A DNA stretch of 64,000 nucleotides from Eremomyces bilateralis CBS 781.70 (taxonomy: Eukaryota; Ascomycota; Dothideomycetes; Eremomycetales; Eremomycetaceae): contig NW_022985077.1 in NCBI RefSeq assembly GCF_010015585.1, positions 664,071 through 728,070 on the forward strand. The letters are read 5' to 3'. Position 1 is the stretch's first letter; every line of letters begins with the position of its first letter. Below, in pieces: positions 9,728 through 21,793 of this stretch. A program made the translations under genes and the position numbers. Under the pieces are notes generated by a model. The model searched no databases. It was not told the DNA's origin and worked only from the letters and a program-made list of their open reading frames with translations.

Positions 9728-12025
9728 GTCAACACGCCGCTACCGATCGGCTGCTGCTTGTCAAAATTGCCGGCAGCGCAAAATCCGCTGTAGCATGACA
9801 GTGACCGGTATCCCGTGTATAGGCTGTACGCAAGATGGCAGAGAATGTAACCTTCAGCCGACAAAAACCCAAATGTGAGGGTTTCTTCCGGACTGATAAA
9901 TGCTCATTGTTGACAGAGACAGAATACGCGAGAGACATACACGTCAAACTGCATCAACTATTAGCAGCCCGGCTAACACAAATTCCAATGGGGCAATCCC
10001 CCGGTCTTCGGTTCCACTTGATGCATTTCCAAATGCATCCCTTTCGCATAATGTAGATCGCCCTGAGCTGGCTGGCATGAGAAGTGTCTCTAATCCCCCA
10101 GATTATTCTCAGCGTCGAGACGAAGAGCAGACTGGAGTCGAAATTGCCACCAAAGTCCTTGGGAGAAACAACAAAACTGGCCAAGCGCCATTCTATACTG
10201 GTCTGTAGTCACCGCGCGAGTGTTTTCATGTGAAGCTGACCCAAGATTATAGGCGATTCGCCTGGGTTTGGTGTTGTATTTGATATATTCTCGCCTTCGC
10301 AGCAGCCTTTACCAAGGCATATCCTGCTCACTTCCAAAACATCGGTCTCGCTATCTCCCGAGGATAAAGAATATCTGCAGTACAAGGGAGTCTTCAATAT
10401 GCCCCGAAAAGAAACCTGCGATGAACTTCTGCGGGCATACTTTCATCATGTGCATCTCATTATGCCACTGATTGACGCTGCTACGCTGCCACATCTTTAT
10501 CCCAGTGGAGACGGCCAACAATACAATTTGATACTACTGTGGAGCATTTTCTTTGTAGCGGCGAATGTGAAGCCTAACTCCTCCCCCGTTTGAATCCGCA
10601 ATCTAGCTAACGCGCGTATAGCATGTTTCGGTTGATACTTGGAAATCAGAAGGCTTTTCATCCAGGAAAGAGATGAAGGACTCCATGTACTCTCGCGCAA
10701 AGGTAAGTGATCCAGCATTTAATTAATAACTCACACTCGGCCTGGCTAATGGCTCGATCTCAGTGCCTACACCATAATGGAGGTGAAACAGACCAGACGG
10801 TCCTCCTTCAATCAACACTCCTCTTGGGATTTTACCACTCAGAAGCTGATACGCACATACAACCATGGCATTGGCTAGGTATTGCCATCAGTCTTTGCCA
10901 AGCAATAGGTCTTCATCGTTGCTCCGCTGCAGTCTGCGCCAGTTCACCTATCTCTGGACAACAACAGCGTCTTTGGCGCCGTCTTTGGTGGATCTGCTTC
11001 TTTCGAGACCGTTGGCTAAGTCTCACAATGGGGCGTCCATTGAGAATCAACGTGAATGACTGTAATACCGTGATGCCATCTGCAGATGATATGTTGAGTG
11101 ATTTTTCCGGATTGCCTGAATCAATATCGGCAGCATATATCCCGAAGGACCTGCCGCAGCTGGCGGAATATTGGGTGACAATGATCCAACTCACTCAGCT
11201 TTTGGGAGACACTCTCACTTTGAGCTACCAACCCTTTGGAACCAGTTCGTCCTTCCAGCAGGTCGAAACCCTTGAGCAAAGCATTTTGCGCTTTCAACTC
11301 CCGAAAAATCAGGATACAGGACAAAGTCCACTTGCAGCCTTTTAGTTGTATCACTTGCAGCTTCATTACTAGTGAGTGTCGACGCTATATTTTTTGATAA
11401 CTACTTCTAACGGGCCAAAAGAGCATTCATTATCACCTTTTACCGTCCTTTCATTACAAAGACACCGGAAGGGCTGCCCGTATCTCGCCAGAACACATGG
11501 CAAACTCACGTCCGAAGCCAAATCGTCATGGCTGCGATACAGACCAATGCCGTCCTCGACAGCCTAGTACGCGAGAAGCTGCTGGGGTTCTCGGGTCCTA
11601 TGACGTGAATACGCAACTCACTTATGAATAATATCATATCTGACAATCAATGCAGGCCACCGCTGTTAGTCCCAGTAATGCACGTCCACCTCCTCAACTG
11701 CAAATCTCCCGACCCCCTTTCCCGACGCCTGGGCCTCAACAAAATAGAGCTATGCATGATGGCTTTGGAACAGATGCAACACACTCACCCCTCCTCATCA
11801 GTCTTCAGAGGTATCTTCCTAGAAGCTATCCGTCACAATTTTCCAAGCTATGTGACCCAATCAACTATCCCTGAGCTGGCTATGTCTGAGTCTTCTCCAT
11901 TGCAGGATGTCTCGGCAGATGACCCCATGGCAGGAATAACAATCGGCAAGGATACCATTGAGTCGCTGATGGATGAGGTATCGATTTTCAATATCTGGGA
12001 GTCACTTAACAGCATGCAAACATAG
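9726..12025 (+). pseudogene. Zn2Cys6 transcription factor gene with two nonsense codons
   Basis: Spliced chain checked for phase: 9726-9874, 9917-10200, 10253-10566, 10622-10702, 10764-11371, 11422-11604, 11656-12025. This gives 662 codons plus a stop. The DNA-binding domain is complete: Cys 12, 15, 22, 31, 34 and 41 (C-x2-C-x6-C-x8-C-x2-C-x6-C) with basic QRKIRC. A fungal-specific transcription-factor domain follows (YFHHVHLIMPLID, then LGIAISLCQAIGLHR, then RLWRRLWWICFFRDRWLSL). Two in-frame stops interrupt the chain: TAG at 11343-11345 just before LYHLQLHY, and a TAA created across the 11371/11422 junction where the family usually has a Gln-type codon. Sequence beyond both stops (AFIITFYRPF and onward) is clearly conserved coding. 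A truncated regulator of about 400 residues could still be made. An unrecognised intron is the alternative, but none fits. Confidence 0.8.
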
Positions 12026-13282
12026 GCTTCTGAAACTAGATATTAAATCGCCACCCCATCCAGACGTGGAGGCTCTCGAACTGGAACCAAGGGGACCCAG
12101 AGACGAACAGAATCCAACATAAGAGCCGGAATTCCTAGCCAAATCTGTGACAGTAGACCGAACACAGATGCTAGGCCTGCTCCCGATACGCTCGCTTTTT
12201 CCCTTGCGTCGGTCGTTCGCGCCGTCTTCCTTCCCCCCGGCCTCGACTCCGGCTTCTGACCCTGCTGGAGATGTCCTGGTTGCCACTGATGCTTCAGAAT
12301 CGGAGACGGTTTCTCTCGCGCGTGAGATGTGGTTGTGCGGTGTGCCTGTTGCCTGTCGCTGGGTGGTGTCTGTTCGTGTTCTCTGTGGTGCGCTCTGTCG
12401 GTGGTACCCGTTCGATTCTACAAGAGTCTAGGCAAAATATTAACGGCGTTGGGTATTTATATCGAAGGCCATACGCCATTCGGTCCGGATTCTATACGCT
12501 CACCAACACTCACCCACTGCGATCCATGCTACTGCTACTGCCTGTCTCCTGTCTCCTGCCCATCTTCATCCAGAAGATATTCCACAATAGATATCTAGTT
12601 GTATTTCAAACCGATCGCGATGCTCTTAGTTGCTTTCACTCATCCTTCATGCCCTCATACTGGATCTGCTTATGGCATAAATAATCAGAGACCATCCCAT
12701 TAGGACAGGGTTAGAACGCTTCCAGCCTGATCTCACATCAGTCTCCGGAAATTTTGCCCTAGTCTCCGACGCGGCCTACTTTAGTGGTTGGACACATTGG
12801 GGCCGTTATTATCGATTTCGAAAACGAGGGTGGTTCTGCTTGTTGTTAGAGGAGAGCTGGTTCGGCATTTGCAGGTTTCGGGCTGTAGCGATTGGGTTCG
12901 TCTGGGTTGCAAGTTCGGCTTTGTGCCTCTATAGCACAACTCTTCAACCCTCTTCTGTTATGCAACTCTGCAGCACCAAAATCCATGTCCCAGCATTCCT
13001 AGAAGTCGGATAGAACAGAGAGTGAAGTCACGGTTAACAGATTGCACATTCTGTCTACCAAAGTTCATTCGAGTAGCCCGACGATTTAGCTATCGGTGAG
13101 TTAATGTCGAACTTCCAACGGCGCACATCAGTCACCACAACCCTGAACAACAAGAGACACAGGGAGAGCTATGCAAATGATATCTGCAGGAATGGAATAA
13201 ACATCACTTTGTACAATAGCATCTAGGCTAGTTTCCAAATCTACGTTATCGTAACAAAACTTTATGCAGCAATATATATATC
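12026..13282. other. Intergenic region, no gene supported
   Basis: The 1.25 kb between the regulator remnant and the 3' end of the glycine-rich gene shows only short overlapping ORFs (for example 12147-12684) of unusual composition without motifs or a splice chain. Confidence 0.5.
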
Positions 13283-16200
13283 TCACAACATTGCCACACC
13301 GACCCAAAACCCAAGAAACCCCAGCGCCAAACCCACGGTCCGCCTCCCATCTCGATCGAGGGAGGCGGCGCTGCCCTTCTTTGTCTCCTGCGGCCCTCCA
13401 GGCCCAGTGGTGGCAGGGAACAACGTACTCGTCGTTCTCCCCACCACCAGCCCCGTCGCTCCAGGTGCGAGACTGATGACCGTCCCGCCCCCGAGCGTAA
13501 TAACGCCGCCAGGAGTGAGCACCTGCCCGTCAATCGTATACGTCGTCCCGGCATTCGCCGTGTACGTCTTCCCGCCGATTGTCAGCACCGGCGGCGCGGT
13601 GATGAGCCCACCCGGCACGCTAACCGGGCCGGTCGGCTTCGGAAGGAAAGTGGTGATGCCGTTGACCACGAGCGCGCCGGCGTCGGGGGCGAGCGAGACG
13701 ACGGCGCCGCCCGGGAGGGTGATTTGTGAGCCGGGGCGGAGGGTGGCGGTGCCGATGACGTAAGAGAGGCCAAGCTGGCCAGGGGCGTTGGGGAGTGGGC
13801 CGATTTGAGGAGCGTAGACGGTGCCGGAGATGGTGAGGAGGGGGGCCATGGCGGCGGCGGTGGGGTTCGCGGCGGCGGGAGCGGGGGTCAGGGTCGCGCC
13901 GTTGACTATTACGGTGCCGCCGGTGGGGTAGAGGGAGATGGTGGTGCCGGCGATGATGCCGGAGCCGCCAGGGCGGATGGTGGTACCGGCAATGACGTAG
14001 GTACCGGAGGGATCGGGGGCATAGAGTTGGCCGCCGATGTTTAGGATGGGACCTGCTGGGGGTTGCGGAGGGGAGATGTATTGAGTGATGGGTCCCGTGG
14101 GCCCGTTAAGAGTGACAAGGGCGGTCGCGCCGGGGTCGAGGCTATAGGTGGTCCCCGAGAGGACAGCAATGCCACCGGGAGTGAGGACTTCGGAATCGGT
14201 GAGGTAGTATTGTGTTGCGGCGTTGCCAACGACGGTGTTCGTGCCGAGGGTGAGGACGGGCGGCGCTACAGTATGGGCACCAGCAGGCGCCGGACCAGGG
14301 CCGATATATCCCTCGGCAGGATTTCCTCCAGATCCGCCATCGGCCCCAGGAATGATGGCCATACCAAACCCGCCCGGTACTCCACCGTCACCAGCTTGTT
14401 CTCCAGCCGAGCCTGAATAGGGTATAAATGGTCCAGCGGCACCACCTCCTTGTGATCCTCCGCCCGCTCCAGGGAGATTGATTCCAAAACCCCCTCCTCC
14501 TTGGGGGGCACCATTACCTCCCGACCCACCTAGGGGGTAGAACTCACCACCTTGGTTCGATCCACCGGCAGCGACGCCTCCTCCAGAATTCCCTCCATCT
14601 CCCCATCCGCTCCCACCTCCGCTGCCACTTCCGCCTCCGCCTCCGCCTCCGCTTCCGCCATTGGAACCCCCACCGGATCCCTGGCCGCCGGATCCGCCAT
14701 TCTGCCCACCACCACCACCATTCGATCCGCCATTGTTGATAATGCCCGGAATGTTGTTGATGATGCTGATCATGTTGCCAAGACCATCACCCGGCGTATG
14801 AGCCGGAAGAGGGGGGATCTACACCGAAAAGAAATAAAACGTTAGCCGGTCATTCTCCATAGCAAGCGCGTGGGATAAGTCGACGGTAAAATCAGCAGGA
14901 ACTTTCGCGACCAGGGAGGCAATCCATGCAATCAAAATGGGGCTCACGAACTGGACCGTCTGTCGGGACGGATGTCGGGCTTGGACTGTCTGGTAGGGTC
15001 TGTTCGGTGTGTATCCGCCCGTCCGAGCGGCCAGGTCCATCCAGTGTCTCGACTGGCTGCTCTGAGTGGGCGACGAGCGGCGTGAACATGCCTTCGCCCT
15101 CGTTGGTTAGGTCGGTGACGGTCTGTTCGGTGTGGGCGCCGAAGGCAGCGAAGGCGTCGTCGGTAGAGTTTCCAGTGGCGTTTCTAGATGGTACGGTGGG
15201 CGGAGAGGGCGCTGTTAGCTCGGCGCCATTGCCGGTGGGCAAAGGTGGCGTATCCGTAACGGTTTTCGTATCTTCATGTGTGGCCGTGGTGGCCGCAGGG
15301 TCCTCCTCTTGTTGCTCCCCTAAATCTCTGGCATCTCCCACAACATTTGCACTGGTCGCCTCGACGCCCGCAATCGGACGCATGGATGTATTCAAATTGA
15401 ACCCAAAACCACTTACCGTCGGCAAATTTGGAAAATCCGGCTTGATATCTGTCGGTTTATCCAAGCTCGTCACCGTCTCCTCCGTATGCATCCCGAACCG
15501 TCCCGTATAATCCATCATGAAAATTTCAACCCTCACCACCATAATCACGGTCGGAACCGCGAACCAGTATCCCGCCGTGCACGGCCCGAACTCCGGACGC
15601 GTCATCCAGGTGTTTGAGACCTGCCCTAGGGCGAAGGGGATGCCCAAGAGGTCTGGCCCATCGTAGTCGAAGACGATCGGCGTCTGGAAGGGGACCGTGG
15701 TGGTGGTTTCCAAGCACGTCGTTAGGTAGCGGGATTTGTAAAGGGAGCTGTGAACAATTTCATATTCGGAGAAAAAGACTATGTTCTGGGGCTCGGTGCT
15801 AGACCATATCAGCAAGCGAACGCGGGTAATAATGCAGGACGTACATGAAGGTGACGGGATCTCCATTGCGGGCTGTAATTGGGATTTTGGCAATGGGTTG
15901 CGAAATGAGGACTTGTTCGGTAAAGTTACTGTAGGCCATGGTTGTAACTTCGGGGATGGGGTTGTATCCTGCAAGAGAAACGAGGGTGGTTGACGGGGCT
16001 GCATTTGTAGGAGTGACCAAGTCCCAGTCGATATAGGTTTTGTTTGGTACGAAGACATCCGTAATCTGGAACACTCGAAGCTTTGCGCTCTGTGCCTCGG
16101 CTGTGATATTAAAAGGTTTGACATTCTTCATCGGAGTGATCATTGCAGCGATGGAACCGTTCGGCAAGAAGGTTGAACTGACGTATAGCGAGGCATGATA

Positions 16201-17069
16201 GTAGTTGTCATAGAACCACCAAAACTGGATTTGGTTAGTGAAATATCAAAGTGAAAATAATGACACGGTCATACCACGCTAGCACTTTCGACATTGACTC
16301 TGCAACCGCCACAGGAAGGCGTGGGGAACGTGCCGAACGTGCTATTGGCGCCTCTGGTAATTGTTGCATTTGTACCGATCGTCCGGTTGCGAGATGAGCT
16401 GGGTAGATGATCCGTGTATCCCGTGCCATAGACGATGGAGTACGAACTGTTCGGTGGGAGTCCGGGAGCAGCGAAGGGAAGCTTATGTGTCGGTGGCTTC
16501 TTGCGGTGGATACTGCTTGTCTTGACGCCACTAGAGATAACGCGTTGAGACCCAGTACGAAGCGATCCCGTAGGCAGTGGCAATGGTGTATGCGAAGCGT
16601 CGGTGGTCAAGAGAGAGCCAGACGGCTGAGGGGGGATGCGGCTTTGGTTCGGTACCGTAGGCTTTGTGGTTAGGAGAAGGCCGGGGTTCGAGAATGAAAG
16701 GGGAGGAAGGTCGGCCACGGAAGGTTCAACAGCGGGGGCAATAGGGAGTGATTTAGATGGTTGAGGATCTGGCGTGCGAATGGTAGAGATGATCGATATA
16801 GAAGGGAGTTCGACATCAGGAGTAGTAGGGAGTGGTTTAGTCCGTTCAGGCTCCGGTTTGCGGGTGGTAGAGATGTTTGAGTTAACTAATCGCATTAGCA
16901 AGCGGCCTTCCGATGTGAAGTTCAACCTTCAAAATATGCCCGGATAAAAGGACATACCGACGCTCTCTTGTCTTCTTCCGTTCCGTCGAATAACTCTGTC
17001 ATTAGCTGTAGTACCGGGGACCGCTAGGGATAGCACATAAAACACGACAATGAGCCCGTTGAGCAACAT
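13283..17069 (-). CDS. Secreted glycine-rich repeat protein, probable GPI-anchored surface protein
   Basis: Minus strand, about 1,160 residues. Exons 17069-16958, 16885-16275, 16224-15845 and 15798 to about 14951, then 14818-13283. The first four join in phase. The last donor is uncertain: GTGAGC at 14947 is strong but one base out of phase, while GTTCGT at 14951 fits. Residues 1-22 are a signal peptide (MLLNGLIVVFYVLSLAVPGT). Next come a Pro/Ser/Thr-rich stalk, then an N-glycosylation-rich folded region (PNGSIAAM, YSNFTEQV), and an acidic Thr-rich linker with two HTEQT-type repeats. After these lie a Gly/Asn/Ser run (about 14640-14760) and four repeats of 65-85 residues built on a VLTIGG, YxIxGxxLxPGG, GTxxSLxPGA core. 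The C-terminus is a hydrophobic helix after a basic patch, as expected for a GPI signal. It could instead be two genes if exon 4 ends at its own TGA (14892). Family not recognised. Confidence 0.72.
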
Positions 17070-19419
17070 AGCGCCGTGTTACTGCTCATCTGAGAATGAA
17101 GCAGCAGCGAATATCGTGAGGACATTGGCGCAGGCGACTACATGCTACCGGAGCAGGATGGCAGGTGACAGGCAAGCAAGCGCACGCCATTATAAAAGAC
17201 GGAATTGAATCGAGCCCCAAAAGGAGGGAAGAATATGAAGCGAAAGTCTTGGGTCAAGGAAACAAATGTGCAGACAATATGGAAGCCAGCCACCAAAGTG
17301 CGCAGGTCATCAAGACGAGACGGTGGGAATAGATGAAATTGATATTGAGTGCGTCCGGGGTATGAGAGGGGTAGGTACAACGCGCCATGTCCATCAACTG
17401 CGATTCGAAGACGCCAAACCGCTGAAACCGTACCTGTATGAGGACTATCATTTCCGGAATGATCTATCAGGCACCGTATGTCCATGAAAAAGCACAGATA
17501 GATGCGTCGGAGAATATCTGCACTCCTAACGTCGATCTGGGGGATGTAGCGCGACCGCAGCATGAGGTTTCTCGCGATGCAGGGGAATTTACGGATACTG
17601 GATCGGACCAGTCAAGGTGCAGCATCGCCGGCCTCGGGTGTTGACCAGGCACTCAAAAGTGTGGCCACCCTTGCACGCATCTGCCAGCTCGTCATGGTGC
17701 CAAGGGAGATGTAGATGAAGCGAGTAAAGAACAGGACAAGCAGGATTCGCCAGGGTATGAATCGATGTCAGATTGTACAGGTACTTGATTGCTCGGGTTG
17801 AGTGGTGACAGATGAATGTCGCAGCGTGTACGAGAACTGACCATGACCTAAATTGCGTGAATGAGGATGCAATAACTCAGCTGCCTCATAAGTATACCTT
17901 CCCCGGTGCTGGAATATGAAAGACGGAGGATGACGCCAGGCCAATTTCGAAAACTCCCCGATAGAAGGATTGAGATCCTACAAAGAGCCCACATACCAAC
18001 CTTGACCGATGCCAAGTTCATGGAAAGTTGTAAAGCCAAGGGGATTTGAAAAGATGACTTCCAGCTTCTACCCAATGGAGGCCTGATGTCGTAGTGTTTA
18101 CCGGTCAGCCGCCAGGCCAAAGAGAGAAACATGTGCTGAATGTAGAGGCAAGATAAAGGGATAAAGTGAAGGTATCTCGAACTCGGTGCACAGTGCACAC
18201 CATGGCAGTGTTATACTGTTATGAAGCATGGACAGCCCTGCCTGTCAAAGTATCGAAACTGGGTTCGACCAAGATGAAGGACGGCGGTGGAAAGAGGGCT
18301 TTTCTGTGTCAAGCTGTGTACTCCTGAGAGATCGCCGCTCGCAAAAGATGCGATTGCGATGGTCGAGGTAGGAATAGTCCAGAAGGAGAATGCATTAACT
18401 GAAGCGTCAGTGCCACAGTGCCTTAATAATGCCACTGTGCCTGCGACGTCAATGCCAACCCCCTCATATTTTTCTGTAGACAGTAGCCATCGGAGGATTT
18501 TCCGGATCCTGATATCGACACGAGTTTTTCCGCAATCAGCAGATCTTCCCGTCCCTCATGGTCCAGCACTCCGTACACGCGAAAGATTTGTCTCCCCACT
18601 CCCCAGGGTCCGAACTACGACGAGGGGTAGGATGCATAAATGGGTGTGGAGATGGATTCGCCAGTCCCTGATACTCCACCCCAGCTGATCCCAGGGGGCT
18701 TATTGTGATATGTTAATGAATGTATTTGATATGAAAGATAAGTGTGCCCGATCATCCCTTTTGTTGGACTTGAGAGCAGACAAGTGGAGGACTCATGGAA
18801 ATGTCAATGGAAGCGATGATTGCATATTATTAGTAGCACCAAGGAGGAACGGTGCAAGATCGATACGCGAATGTTCTGAAAATAGTCACATTGTTCGTCA
18901 TACCACAGAAGCGATACAACCATTGGGCAAATAATAAGAGAAGATGGACTGGGCAGTGCGAGATGGGGGGGGGAGTATTCGGGGCTGGTAGAGTGCATAT
19001 TATTACTGCATTGAGGGTGGAGGTGGCAACAAATCCAGTCCGTAAACGACTCTTAGTGTCTCCAACAGACAGCAGTCAGCGCTCAACAGGCCGCCCGTCC
19101 CCTTCGCATATTCCCGACTCATATTCCCACCCCATCCTCCACCCCCATTCCCATCCCCATCCCAGCTCCGGCAAGTTCTTACTATCCATCGTATCCTCTC
19201 TCTTTCTCCATCTTTTCCCTATCGCATCCACCCGAGACATCTTAGCCCATCTGAAGGCTCGACGTCCATCCGGACTGCCATCCGAGTCACGCTGCGAAAG
19301 ATCATGTCGCCAACTCCTCCGATCTCTAGAGATCAATTGTGGCTACCCCGTCACTAATCCCTCCAACGGATGGATCTTTGCTGCATCAAAAACCAGAATC
19401 AACCGCAGGTGCGACCAAA
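17070..19419. other. Intergenic region with unassigned minus-strand ORFs
   Basis: Minus-strand frames at 18435-18211, 18198-17848 and 17563-17138 show hydrophobic stretches (for example LSCLYIQHMFLSLAW, LMTCALWWLASILSAHLF) and possible splice sites. They do not chain into one protein that I recognise, and stops interrupt most combinations. A decayed membrane protein gene is possible. At 19110-19165 a pyrimidine-rich tract of CCCATT-like units lies upstream of the protease-like gene and may be promoter or leader sequence. Confidence 0.4.
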
Positions 19420-21793
19420 ATGCGGTGGTTCTACCGATTAGCGTTCCGCGTCCCCTCATCACTGCTCATCGCAGTCGTCCTCCAGTCCCTCCTCCCGCTG
19501 TCGCTCGCTTCATCGCTGGAAAGAAGAAACTCGACCGTTATTCCCGCCCCGTACTCGTTCACTCCCGCCCAAAATTGGGATGGGAATGATGGGCCATGGA
19601 ACTCCTACTGGCTGCGCGTTGGATCGCCCTCTCAATATGTTCGCGTCATGATCTCGACCGCCAGCCAACAAACCTGGGTGGTAGCACAGGAAGGGTGTTT
19701 ATGGGACATTTTCCCGGAATGCGGGGACTGGCGGGGACAGGTGTTCAATTACAGTAAATCAAGCACATGGGACGAAATCGGACAATATTCTCTGTGGATC
19801 GAACAGAATTTGGGGTACAATGGAGGAGCCATGTACGGGTATGATACGGTGGCGCTGGGGGTTGATGGGGAGGGGGGACCGGCGATGACGAACCAGACGG
19901 TGGGCGTGTTCGCAGGAGAGGACTTTTATATGGGACATTTTGGACTACATCCGAAGCCGACCAACTTTTCGGCGTATGATGATCGAAGTGCGAGTTATAT
20001 GAGCACGTTGAAAGATCAGGGCGTCATTCCAAGCTTGTCCTATGGCTACACAGGTGGAGCACAATACCGTAAGTGCGGACTAAACCTCTATTCACGGGTC
20101 CCGCTGACCGCATGTAGGGTTCCGCAGTGTCCTCTCAAGCCTCACCCTCGGTGGCTACGACACCTCCCGCTTCATCGCCAACCCCCTCTCCATCCCCTTC
20201 GCCCCTGACAACGAGCGCGAACTCGTCGTCGCGATTCAGGCCATCTCCATGACTGATAGCACCAACCCCCGGCTCTCCCTCCTCCCGACCCCGATCTACT
20301 CCCTCATCGACAGCACCGTGTCGCAAATCTGGCTGCCCCTCTCCGCCTGCCGCATGTTTGAATCGGCATTCGGCCTCACCTACGACAATGCCACCGACCT
20401 CTACCTCGTCCCGTCCGAACTCCGCGATAAACTCCTCGCTCAAAACGCAAACATCACCTTCACAGTTGCCGGAGGCAAATCGGGCGGCCCCGCCGTCGAT
20501 ATTGTGTTCCCATACGCCGCTTTTGACAAAACGGCCAAATCACCATACCGGGGCATGACGAGCCAGAGTTACTACTTCCCGCTACGCCGCGCACAGAACG
20601 AAACACAGTACACGTTGGGCCGTACATTCCTTCAAGAATCATATCTCATTGTTGATCATGAGCGCATGAACTTCAGCGTCTCCGCAGTCAACTGGACCGA
20701 CGGCAGTCCCGCTCACCTCGTCCCGATCTTTCCCGACGGATTCGAGCACCCCTCCCCATCTAAATCCTCTTCCCTCACCGGCGGCACCATCGCCGGCATC
20801 GCCATCGGCATCACCGCGTTAGTCGGCCTCCTAATCTTCGCCTTCCTCTTCTACCGCCGCCGCCAGCGCGCATCCAAGCACCCCCTCCCGCGCGCCCCCA
20901 GCGCCACCCCCACCAAACTCTCCACCACCTCCACCGACAACGACGACCCCCCCGCCACCACCGACCTCGTCATCCCCAAAGCCGAACTCGACGCCACCTC
21001 CGCCTCCGCCACCCGGCGCGCCGAAAAATCCCGCGCTGACTTCTACGCCCCGTCCGACCTGCAATCCCCCCGTCCCCACGGCTCCGACCCGCACACCCCC
21101 ATCTCCGACGGCACCATGTCCGGCGCCGGCACGCTCATCGGCTCGGACGCCGGCATGGTGCTCGTCGAAGCGGACGGTAAGGAGCGCGCCATCTACGAGA
21201 TGCCCGGCGACCTGCCCACGCTCAACGAGGCCGACGGACGCGGGCTGTCGGAGAAAGAAGCGATGATGGCGCGCGAGCGAGTGTATAACGGCGTGGATCC
21301 GAACCCCGCGAGCGCGGAGGGCGACACCGCGACGCTGCGGAGCCCAACGAGTGGGGACGTGAGCCCGACGAGCCCGACGCAGCGGAGCGTGGGGAGCGGG
21401 CGGAGCGGGCGGAGTGGGAGGAGTGGGAGGAGTAGGCGGGGAGAGAGGCGGCTGAGGGCCGTAGAGCCGGGGGAGGTGATGCCGGCGCGGCGAGGGACGG
21501 AGGGAAATCATGGGCATGCGGGAGGGCAGTCGCCGGTGAGTCCGGTGGATAGTAGCCAGGCGGGGGGGACGCAGGGGAGTCGGACGCAGGGGGAGGGGAG
21601 GGAGGAGCTGATGAGTCTGTTGAGTCCGTTGGAGGGGACAATGGGGTTGGGGGGGCTGGGGTTGGGGACGGTGGTGGCGAGGCCGCCGCAGCGGAGGAAG
21701 TTTAGTTGGGAGGAGCCGGTAGATGGGGAGGTGGGGAGGGGGAGTGGAGGTGGGGAGACGCGGACGGGAGGGGATGAGGGGGGTTGGATATGA
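19420..21793 (+). CDS. Aspartyl-protease-like membrane protein lacking the first catalytic Asp
   Basis: Two exons, 19420-20068 and 20118-21793 (donor GTAAGT, acceptor TGTAG), give 774 residues. The start is the ATG at 19420; the frame is open upstream without an ATG. Residues 1-31 form a signal peptide (VPSSLLIAVVLQSLLPL). Residues about 50-420 follow the pepsin (A1) fold: YWLRVGSPSQYVRV before the first active-site loop, a Cys pair after it, FGLHP, LTLGGYD, and the second loop IDSTVSQIWLP near residues 280-290. In the first loop the normal D-T-G-S is S-T-A-S (residues 79-82), so one of the two essential aspartates is missing; the second loop keeps Asp (DST). A single transmembrane helix (about 438-462) is followed by a basic stop-transfer RRRQR and a cytosolic tail of about 310 Ser/Pro/Gly-rich residues with GRSGRS repeats. 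It is more likely a receptor or scaffold than an enzyme. Confidence 0.88.

Noticed and set aside
17138-18435. Possible multi-exon membrane protein on the minus strand, with hydrophobic stretches
   Set aside because: No splice chain gives a continuous protein and no motif is recognised; a Cys-containing frame near 17640-17790 ends quickly.
18287-18688. 133-codon plus-strand ORF
   Set aside because: Composition without domain or splice support; overlaps minus-strand frames of equal quality.
20831-21641. Long antisense ORFs under the cytosolic tail of the protease-like protein
   Set aside because: High GC content of the tail keeps several frames open; the sense frame has the domain structure and the splice phase.
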